In this document: one piece after another, positions 1 through 4,519 of the stretch
How positions within the stretch are numbered: position 1 is the first letter of the stretch
Layout of the letters: each line of letters starts with the position of its first letter
From: Actinomycetota bacterium
GTDB taxonomy: Bacteria; Actinomycetota; Acidimicrobiia; Acidimicrobiales; AC-14
Direction of reading: 5' to 3'
Length of the DNA: 6,045 bases
Assembly: GCA_020200615.1 (NCBI GenBank)
Contig: JAIVIH010000088.1
Coordinates: 1 to 6,045 of the forward strand
Made by a program: the position numbers and the translations under genes
The notes under the pieces: model-generated
The model's input: the letters and a program-made list of their open reading frames with translations, nothing else
Database searches by the model: none
What the model was told of the DNA's origin: nothing

Positions 1-1415
1 GTGAAGCTCTCGGCGATCTGGTCGAAGATCCCTGCCTGCCTGACGAACTCTTCGGTGGGGATCGTCTGGAAGTTGATCATGAACATCCGCAGGCCCTCGA
101 ACACGAAGTAGTGGGCGTGGATCCCCTCCTGGTTCGTGATCGGATCCTGGAACGTGTACAGGTAGTAGTAGGCCAGCAAGCCGTTGAGGGTGACGAGCTG
201 CTCCTGGATCAGCTTGGCGCTCCTGTCGCCGAACGCGATCGTGTCGGTGACGGCCTTGAAGTTGCCGATGTTCTCGACGGTGGCGGGAACCTCGATGGGC
301 GCGACCCGGATCCGGAAGCCGTCGTAGCCGCCGGCGTTGGTCACCAGGCGGATGTCGGCCACGGGAGGCTGGAGGCGTTCCCAGGTCCTTGGGTACTTGA
401 TGGTGAAGCCGGTCTGATCGTCCCGGAAGGTCGTGAAGGCTGACTCGGGAAGGGTGACGATCGTGTTGGTGGGCGGCACGGTGGTCGTCGCCTGCGCCTC
501 CTCCCCGGCTTTGGTCGCGCTCCGGCTCAGGACGAAGGCCACGATGGCAACGGCCACGATGGCACCGGTGAGCACCGAGAGGAGGATCACCTGGCGCCTG
601 AGCTTCGCCTTGGGATCGGGCTCGTCCTCATCGTCGGGCGGGGGACTCTCCGGCCGGCGGCGAGACGAGAACGTCCGGGCGCCGGCGCCGGCAGCGGTGG
701 CCGCGGCGCCGTTGCTGGGGACCGTGGAGGGGGTCTCGGCGGTGACGGTGTCGTCCCACTCGGTCTCCGGCTCCGTGTCGGCCTCCAGCGCGATCTCTTC
801 CTCGGAGGCCTCGGGGGGGTAGTCGAAGTCGGGACCGCCGGCGGCTGCGCCCTCGGAGGCCACCGCGGCCTCGTCGGGGACGGCGTCTCCGGGAACGGGC
901 TCGGGCTCGGGCTGTGGCTCGGGGACCGGGGGCGCGGGTTCAGCGACCGGCTCCGGCTCCAAGGCCTCGGACGCCACGGCCTCGGTGGGATCGCCCTCGT
1001 CCCGCTCCGGAGTTGCGTCGTCGCGCTCCTCGGGGACGACCACGGGCTGCCACTCGATCTGGTCACCCCCCACCACCGGCCGCCACTCGTTCTGGTCGGC
1101 GTGGACCTCGGAAGCACCCTCGGGAGCCTCCGGAGGGGCTTCGGGCGGCGGGGCTTCGGCGTCGGCCTCCGGCGCGCCCACGGGCTCGACGGGAGGGCCG
1201 CTCGGGCCCACCTCCTCGCTCAGAGGGTCGCTCGGGCCCGGGGGCTCGAGGGAAGGGTCCTGCACCCCGCTCAGAGGGCCGCTCGGGCCCACCTCCCCGC
1301 TCAGAGGGCCGCTCGGGCCCAGGGGGGAGGCCTCGGTCTCGTCCCGATCGCCGGTCGCGGCGGTGGGATCGGGCTCTTCGGCCGCCGCCGGGCCGGGGCC
1401 CGCGTCGTCACTCAT
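1..1415 (-). CDS. Single-pass membrane protein, acidic Pro-rich N-terminus and PsbP-like outer domain (partial, C-terminus missing)
   Basis: The frame is open from ATG 1415-1413 to the left edge: 471 codons, no stop, so the C-terminus lies outside the window. The start has a clear SD (GAAGGTGG, 4 nt upstream). Residues 1-270 are low complexity, rich in Pro, Glu, Asp and Ala, with GPSGPLSGEV-type repeats (33-75) and two DQxEWxPVV copies (107-115, 118-126). A basic stretch (KAKLRR) precedes one membrane helix at about 276-297, which by the positive-inside rule puts the N-terminus in the cytoplasm. After a Thr/Pro linker, residues from about 330 (FRDDQTGFTIKYPRTWERL) look like the opening of PsbP/Mog1-fold domains, where a Gly-Phe strand is followed by YPxxW. 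This family assignment is by eye. The role is unknown. Membrane-anchored PsbP-like domains in actinobacteria are mostly uncharacterised. The gene is transcribed divergently from the small-membrane-protein operon. Confidence 0.85.
   Translation of the reverse strand, partial: MSDDAGPGPAAAEEPDPTAATGDRDETEASPLGPSGPLSGEVGPSGPLSGVQDPSLEPPGPSDPLSEEVGPSGPPVEPVGAPEADAEAPPPEAPPEAPEGASEVHADQNEWRPVVGGDQIEWQPVVVPEERDDATPERDEGDPTEAVASEALEPEPVAEPAPPVPEPQPEPEPVPGDAVPDEAAVASEGAAAGGPDFDYPPEASEEEIALEADTEPETEWDDTVTAETPSTVPSNGAAATAAGAGARTFSSRRRPESPPPDDEDEPDPKAKLRRQVILLSVLTGAIVAVAIVAFVLSRSATKAGEEAQATTTVPPTNTIVTLPESAFTTFRDDQTGFTIKYPRTWERLQPPVADIRLVTNAGGYDGFRIRVAPIEVPATVENIGNFKAVTDTIAFGDRSAKLIQEQLVTLNGLLAYYYLYTFQDPITNQEGIHAHYFVFEGLRMFMINFQTIPTEEFVRQAGIFDQIAESF
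1038..1097 (-). repeat. Duplicated DQxEWxPVV peptide motif
   Basis: Two copies, DQNEWRPVV (residues 107-115) and DQIEWQPVV (118-126), sit 33 bp apart inside the acidic, otherwise featureless N-terminal region. Seven of nine residues match, and the Trp is unusual in such low-complexity sequence. It looks like a short linear binding motif in two copies. That role is inference. Confidence 0.7.
1191..1319 (-). repeat. In-gene tandem repeat encoding GPSGPLSGEV decapeptides
   Basis: The DNA shows a 30-bp unit in tandem. On the plus strand GCTCAGAGGGCCGCTCGGGC starts at both 1269 and 1299, with a diverged copy at 1218. In the protein this gives GPSGPLSGEV (residues 33-42), GPSGPLSGVQ (43-52), a 7-residue interruption, GPSDPLSEEV (60-69) and a truncated GPSGPP (70-75). 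The unit length is a multiple of three, so copy number can change without breaking the frame. It lies in the disordered cytoplasmic part of the PsbP-like membrane protein. Confidence 0.85.
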
Positions 1416-1419
1416 GGGG

Positions 1420-1427
1420 CCACCTTC
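1420..1427 (-). promoter_or_regulatory. Ribosome binding site of the PsbP-like membrane protein gene
   Basis: On the minus strand the sequence reads GAAGGTGG, then four C's, then ATG at 1415. This near-consensus SD decides the start of the leftward gene. I could not find a convincing -35/-10 pair for this gene in 1430-1560. The rest of that stretch shows no coding potential or clear RNA structure. Confidence 0.6.
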
Positions 1428-1558
1428 ACGGGTCGGCTCGTGGGCATCGCTCACGGGGATCTCAGGCTCTCACACCCAGATCGCCGCGGCTTGGCTCCTG
1501 ATCGTCGAGAATCTGGACGGAGGGTGGCCACGTGCATCCCCTGCGTTGTCACAAGCCG

Positions 1559-1588
1559 TTGACCCACTAGGTGTGGACTGTCTATTCT
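1559..1588 (+). promoter_or_regulatory. Sigma70-type promoter of the small-membrane-protein operon
   Basis: TTGACC (1559-1564) and TATTCT (1583-1588) are separated by 18 bp and close to the TTGACA/TATAAT consensus. They stand out in a GC-rich background, within the divergent spacer and about 42 bp before the start at 1630. Transcription would begin near 1594-1596, giving a leader of about 35 nt. A small imperfect palindrome, TTGT-C-ACAA (1546-1554), lies just upstream of the -35 and could be an operator half, though this is weak. Confidence 0.6.
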
Positions 1589-1604
1589 GGCCCAGATTCG
1601 TCGG

Positions 1605-1632
1605 AAGGGGATCACATGAAGGGGACCATATG
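1605..1632 (+). repeat. Tandem 14-bp duplication of an RBS plus start codon
   Basis: AAGGGGATCACATG (1605-1618) is followed directly by AAGGGGACCATATG (1619-1632), a 12/14 match. Each copy carries a purine-rich SD 5 nt before an ATG. The second ATG (1630) opens the 88-aa membrane protein. The first (1616) is in another frame and encodes only MKGTIWVW before TAG at 1640-1642, inside the real gene. Confidence 0.75.
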
Positions 1633-1896
1633 GGTCTGGTAGGGGTAGCGCTCACGGGATGGTACGTGGGCTATGTGATAGCAACCGTCGTCATCACCAT
1701 CGTGGTCGTGCTCGTGGCCATCATCCTGTCTCTGGCCCGTCGCATCGGTGTCCAGGCCGACCAGATCACGAGCGCCCTTGACGAGGCCCGCGTCAACACG
1801 TTGCCTCTGTGGGACGTGGACAAGATCAACGGGAGCGTCCGCTCCATCACCCGGAGCGCCCAAGAGGCTCGTGCCATTCTGGGAGGTGGCCAGTAA
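1630..1896 (+). CDS. Small single-pass membrane protein, 88 aa (operon gene 1)
   Basis: I do not recognise a named family. The ATG at 1630 has an AAGGGG SD 5 nt upstream. Residues 11-36 form one long, very hydrophobic Val/Ile-rich helix with RR (37-38) directly after it, which suggests N-out, C-in topology. The 50-residue tail is predicted to be an amphipathic helix containing IGVQADQITSAL (39-50), a DVDKINGS segment (62-69) and an ITRSAQEARAIL helix. The IGxQxxxIxxxL and D(K/R)ING patterns recur in the third operon protein, suggesting paralogy. The stop TAA overlaps the next start (TAATG), so translation is probably coupled. A strong promoter lies just upstream. The function is unknown. The length, single helix and helical tail fit a subunit of a small membrane complex, not an enzyme. 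Confidence 0.85.
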   Translation: MGLVGVALTGWYVGYVIATVVITIVVVLVAIILSLARRIGVQADQITSALDEARVNTLPLWDVDKINGSVRSITRSAQEARAILGGGQ

Positions 1897-2183
1897 TGGG
1901 AGCGGTCAACCTCGCGTCCGACCACATCCAGTTCTGGTGGATCACCCTTGGCCTCGGCGCCGTGGTCATCTCCGCCGTCATCCTGCTCCTGTTCCTGCTG
2001 CACACCTTCGTCAGCGACATCGACCGCAACGTGCGGGAGGCATGGGAAACCGCCACCCGGGTGGCGCAGAACACGTCCACCACGTGGATGCTCAACCAGA
2101 CGGGAATGCTCACGGGTGAGCTTCGCGACGAGGTGCGCAAGCACGTCCAGCTCCTGTCCTACGCCGCCGGAGGCCGCAGATGA
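1896..2183 (+). CDS. Small single-pass membrane protein, 95 aa (operon gene 2)
   Basis: The start overlaps the previous stop by one base (TAATG) and has a strong SD (GGGAGGTGG, 1881-1889). One membrane helix spans about residues 14-36 (FWWITLGL to LLFLLH). It is followed by an acidic-basic helical tail of about 58 residues (VSDIDRNVREAWETATRVAQ, then a segment with T-W-M-L-N, then ELRDEVRKHVQLLSYAAGG) that may form a coiled coil. It shares the architecture of its two neighbours but not their IGxQ and ING motifs, so it may be a partner and not a copy. It ends in a 4-nt ATGA overlap with the next gene. No recognised family and no catalytic motif. Gene reality is well supported by the chained overlaps and strong GC3 bias. 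The function is unknown. Confidence 0.87.
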   Translation: MGAVNLASDHIQFWWITLGLGAVVISAVILLLFLLHTFVSDIDRNVREAWETATRVAQNTSTTWMLNQTGMLTGELRDEVRKHVQLLSYAAGGRR

Positions 2184-2431
2184 CCCTGCTTCTACTCACG
2201 ATCCTCGAGATCGCGTTGCTGGTCATCGTTCTGGCCACGTACCTCACGGTCATCGGTCACCAGCTCAGCAGCATCGCCGCCACGCTGGCCAAGATCACCT
2301 TCGGTGTGCGTGCGGTGGAGACCATGTGCGCCGTCATCGGCCCTGCTGCCGACCGCATCAACGGGAACCTGCAGGACATCGCCGGTGGGCTGCAGGAGTG
2401 CGCGGTTCAGGCAGAGCGCCTGGCCCGCTAG
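2180..2431 (+). CDS. Small single-pass membrane protein, 83 aa (operon gene 3)
   Basis: The ATG sits in an ATGA overlap with the preceding stop, with GGAGG (2169-2173) 6 nt upstream. Residues 3-25 are a membrane helix (LLLLTILEIALLVIVLATYL, then TVI) with an unusual Glu at position 10 inside it. The tail contains IGHQLSSIAATL (25-36), VIGPAADRING (52-62) and IAGGLQECAVQAERLA (67-82). The I-G-x-Q-x3-I-x3-L spacing and the D(K/R)ING motif match operon gene 1, with an 8-residue difference in the loop between them. It contains two Cys (50, 74). By analogy with gene 1 the tail is probably helical. The family is unknown. It is translated as part of the coupled operon and followed after 5 nt by the soluble 148-aa gene. 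Confidence 0.87.
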   Translation: MTLLLLTILEIALLVIVLATYLTVIGHQLSSIAATLAKITFGVRAVETMCAVIGPAADRINGNLQDIAGGLQECAVQAERLAR

Positions 2432-2436
2432 ACGGG

Positions 2437-2883
2437 GTGGCCGACTGGCCGCTACCGCCGTACAACGATCCCCGAGGGCCCCTCGGCGACGACCAGGATG
2501 TGGTACGAGCGTTCGCTCGCAGTGAGTTGGCGCCGTATTCCGGTCGTTTCCACGTCGAGGGGCCCGTTCTCTTGGCCAACCGGGACGTCCCCGTGGCCCT
2601 GCGCATCGGGCCCCGCAGCATGCTGATCCACGCCGAGCTCGACCGCGATCTGGCCGAGGCCAAGCAGCTTGTGGAGGAGACCTTCACGGACGAGGGCCTG
2701 ACCCTGCTCGACGAGCAGACGCTGTACGGCGTGGCCGTCGGCGTGCAGATGGTCGGCATCCGCTACTCCACCTGGGACCTGTGGGGGGCCGACATCGACC
2801 AGGCCTTCGCCGATCTCCGGGTGGCCGCCGCCGGCGGTGAGGACGACCTGCTGTTCGGCGGAGGCGCGGCCCCGATGAGATGA
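2437..2883 (+). CDS. Conserved-looking soluble protein of unknown function, 148 aa (operon gene 4)
   Basis: I chose GTG 2437, 5 nt after the upstream stop. There is no strong SD, so it probably relies on coupled or reinitiated translation. Another in-frame GTG at 2398 would overlap the previous gene by 34 nt and has an SD that is too close. No signal peptide or membrane segment is visible. The protein has an aromatic/proline opening (ADWPLPPYNDP, 2-12), a strand-rich middle (FHVEGPVLLANRDVPVALRI, 38-57, and RSMLIHAEL), a charged helix (DLAEAKQLVEETF, 71-83), a second strand-rich part (LYGVAVGVQMVGIRY, 96-110), a helix, and an acidic-to-Gly tail. The alternating strands and helices suggest one alpha/beta domain. 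I recognise no family or active site. Operon membership suggests it acts with the three small membrane proteins on the cytoplasmic side. This is inference. Confidence 0.8.
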   Translation: MADWPLPPYNDPRGPLGDDQDVVRAFARSELAPYSGRFHVEGPVLLANRDVPVALRIGPRSMLIHAELDRDLAEAKQLVEETFTDEGLTLLDEQTLYGVAVGVQMVGIRYSTWDLWGADIDQAFADLRVAAAGGEDDLLFGGGAAPMR

Positions 2884-2902
2884 CCGGCCCGGGAGGCCGG
2901 TC
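2882..2902 (+). terminator. GC-rich hairpin at the end of the operon (possible terminator without U-tract)
   Basis: GACCGGCC (2882-2889), loop CGGGA, GGCCGGTC (2895-2902): a perfect 8-bp stem that begins inside the TGA stop of the 148-aa gene. No T-run follows. It could be a U-less actinobacterial-type terminator or an mRNA 3'-end stabiliser between this operon and the HAD gene. Confidence 0.45.
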
Positions 2903-2944
2903 CCAACAGGCATTCACTGGGGAGCCATCGGAGATGGGGGCCCA

Positions 2945-3700
2945 GTGAGCGAAGCGCACCCGCCCGCCGTCATCTTCGACGTCGACGGCACGCTGGTCGA
3001 CAGCGAGCGCGACGGGCACCGGGTGGCCTTCAACCTGGCCTTCGAGGAGTTCGACCTCCCCTACCGGTGGGAGGTCGAGGAGTACGGCCAGCTGCTGCGC
3101 ACAACCGGAGGGCAGCGGCGAATCGACCGCTACCTCTCGTCCCAGGGCGTGGACGAGGAGGAGCGAGCCCGGCTGGCGCCCAAGCTCCACGCTCGCAAGA
3201 CGGAGCTGATGAACGAGCTGGTGGAGGACGGACGGGTCGAGGTCCGGCCCGGGGCCAAGCGCCTGCTGGCGGAGCTGACGGAGTCCGGATCCCGTCTGGC
3301 CGTCGCCACCACGGGCAGCCGGGGCTGGGTCGAGCGTCTTCTGCGCCGGCTCCTGGCTGACTTCGAGTTCGACGTGATCGTCACCGGGGACGAGGCCGAG
3401 AACCGCAAGCCCGACCCGGAGGCGTTCGTCGTCGCCCTGGAGCGCCTCGACCTGCCGGCGGGCGAGGCCGTCGTGGTCGAGGACTCGGCCGAGGGCGTGG
3501 AAGCGGCGACCGAGGCCGGCCTGGCCTGCGCCGTCGTGGTCAACGGCTACACCCGCGACCACGATCTCGCGGCCGCCGGTCTGGTACTGGATGGCTTCGG
3601 CGAGCCCGATGCACCGGCGGAGGTGATCGCCGACCGGGCGGGAACGGGCTGTCGCGGAGTGCTCGACGCCGCCGTCCTGGCCCGGCTCGCCGGGAATTGA
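2945..3700 (+). CDS. CbbY-like HAD-superfamily (subfamily IA) phosphatase, 251 aa
   Basis: A cytoplasmic Mg2+-dependent phosphatase with all four HAD motifs: motif I DVDGTLVDS (D12 nucleophile, D14 acid/base), motif II with T122/T123 before GS, motif III K155 in RKPDPE, and motif IV E179-D180 (VVVEDSAEGV). The cap between motifs I and II carries the H25-RVAFN and YGQLLRTTGGQRRI (47-60) signatures that I associate with CbbY, known in Rhodobacter as a xylulose-1,5-bisphosphate phosphatase that protects Rubisco. Closeness to CbbY is judged by eye, and the substrate here could be another sugar phosphate. No Rubisco gene is in view. The length is normal for the family. The GTG start has G-rich sequence 4 nt upstream. 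An ATG at 2934 is out of frame and stops after four codons. It lies 61 nt after the preceding gene, separated by a hairpin. Confidence 0.93.
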   Translation: MSEAHPPAVIFDVDGTLVDSERDGHRVAFNLAFEEFDLPYRWEVEEYGQLLRTTGGQRRIDRYLSSQGVDEEERARLAPKLHARKTELMNELVEDGRVEVRPGAKRLLAELTESGSRLAVATTGSRGWVERLLRRLLADFEFDVIVTGDEAENRKPDPEAFVVALERLDLPAGEAVVVEDSAEGVEAATEAGLACAVVVNGYTRDHDLAAAGLVLDGFGEPDAPAEVIADRAGTGCRGVLDAAVLARLAGN

Positions 3701-3774
3701 CCCTGGCGGCAAGTTCGCGCGAGGAGGCCGCTACGCTGGCGAAAATCCCGTCGACTGCGGAGGCGTAGAGGGCA
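3697..3774 (+). promoter_or_regulatory. Spacer with RBS and weak candidate -10 before the ABM-like gene
   Basis: This 74-nt gap contains TACGCT (3732-3737), a hexamer resembling actinobacterial -10 elements, but no -35 at a normal distance: TTCGCG is 12 bp away and TTGACC 29 bp away. GGAGG (3759-3763) lies 11 nt before GTG 3775, which is a long spacing, and AGAGGG (3767-3772) only 2 nt before it. A second in-frame GTG at 3802 is possible but would cut the first predicted strand. Confidence 0.25.
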
Positions 3775-4477
3775 GTGGACGAGTCCGAGAAGCTGTTCGC
3801 AGTGACCACCCGGTCCCGCCTGCGGGGGCCGTGGTTCTTCCCGCAGATGATGATCGCGTCTCTGCGGATCCGGCGACAGCTGCGGCGAGACACCGGCGTC
3901 GTCCGTTGGGCCAGCGTCGTGGCCGGGCCCAGCGAGTTCTGGACCATCACCGTGTGGCGACTTCGACAAGGCGCCCAACGGCCAGCGGGGCGCCCTCCTC
4001 GAGCAGGCCCTCGAGCACCTGCCCAAGCTCAAGAGCGCCATGGCCGCCGACGGCACCGTCAACTACGACACCACCGTCTTCGCCAAGCGCCGGCGGGCGG
4101 AGGTCGGCAGCGCGGGCGGGGCCATCGTGCACATCCACGCCTCCCCGTCCCAGACCCCGCTGGAGATCCGGGACCTGTGGGCCCTTAAGCGGGAGGCCGA
4201 CCGCGACCCGTCTCTCCTCAGGGTGGTGGTGGGAGTCAGCACCCCGGGCGACGTCTACCTGCTGGGCGTGTGGCAGGACCGCGAAGGTGTGCGCCGCCTG
4301 CTGCAGTCCCCCCAGCTCCGACGGCTCAAGGAGCGCTGGCCGGGCTGCTGGGCCAACGAGTGGATCCCCGAGAACGAGTTCGGCCACTGGGACGGCCTCC
4401 GCCTGCGCCGGACCCGGGCCAAGTATTCGATCACCGTCCCCCAGGCCGCCCTCGACCTCGCCGAGCCCAGGGCCTAG
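3775..4477 (+). pseudogene. Frameshifted tandem ferredoxin-like (ABM-superfamily-like) protein
   Basis: Coding runs in one frame from GTG 3775 to TGG 3955-3957, then continues one base later, from GAC 3959 to TAG 4475-4477. Joined, it gives about 233 residues. The first part ends in FWTITVW and the second opens DFDKAPNGQRGALLEQALEH, which reads as one strand-then-helix unit. The second part repeats the pattern with VYLLGVWQDREGVRRLL, a helix, then CWANEW. Two such units fit a tandem dimeric alpha/beta-barrel (antibiotic-biosynthesis-monooxygenase-like) fold. The first frame alone becomes Arg/Pro-rich nonsense ending at 4188. The second frame has no start codon between a TGA at 3851 and ATG 4040, although 3959-4039 has near-complete GC3 bias. 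The cause may be a real mutation, such as loss of CG from an original TGGCGCGAC, or a sequencing error. The exact activity is unknown. The Kelch gene follows 42 nt later. Confidence 0.75.
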
Positions 4478-4504
4478 GCCGGCCGCGGTCCCCGGGAAGA
4501 CGAA

Positions 4505-4516
4505 AGGGAGTAAGGA
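4505..4516 (+). promoter_or_regulatory. Ribosome binding site of the Kelch membrane protein gene
   Basis: AGGGAG (4505-4510) lies 9 nt and AAGGA (4512-4516) 3 nt before ATG 4520. The first has the better spacing. This supports the ATG, which is directly followed by the zinc-binding domain. Confidence 0.55.
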
Positions 4517-4519
4517 TCA

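Noticed and set aside
587..1117. Minus-strand Pro/Arg/Ser-rich open frame within the PsbP-like gene
   Set aside because: It is a shifted frame of the same strand. The true frame is continuous from 1415 and includes the membrane helix and folded domain.
1191..1319. Tandem repeats considered as CRISPR or an origin iteron array
   Set aside because: The units abut without spacers, keep the reading frame and encode a regular decapeptide.
1470..1655. 61-codon minus-strand open frame in the divergent spacer
   Set aside because: It lies across the plus-strand promoter and start module, with no recognisable domain.
985..1896. Long plus-strand open frame covering the first operon gene
   Set aside because: Its first two thirds is antisense to the PsbP-like gene and encodes Ser/Gly low complexity. 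Only the part from ATG 1630 has an SD, a promoter and a sensible membrane protein.
2684..3712. 342-codon minus-strand open frame opposite the HAD gene
   Set aside because: It is antisense to a phosphatase with all catalytic motifs intact. The translation is repetitive His/Gly/Arg sequence typical of a high-GC shadow frame.
3961..4188. Continuation of the first ABM frame to its TGA at 4188 as a real protein end
   Set aside because: After the break the residues become Arg/Pro/Gln nonsense, while the neighbouring frame keeps coding bias and the expected fold pattern.
4471..4480. Perfect palindrome GGCCTAGGCC over the stop codon of the ABM-like gene
   Set aside because: It has no loop to form a hairpin, no T-run, and is easily expected by chance in GC-rich sequence.
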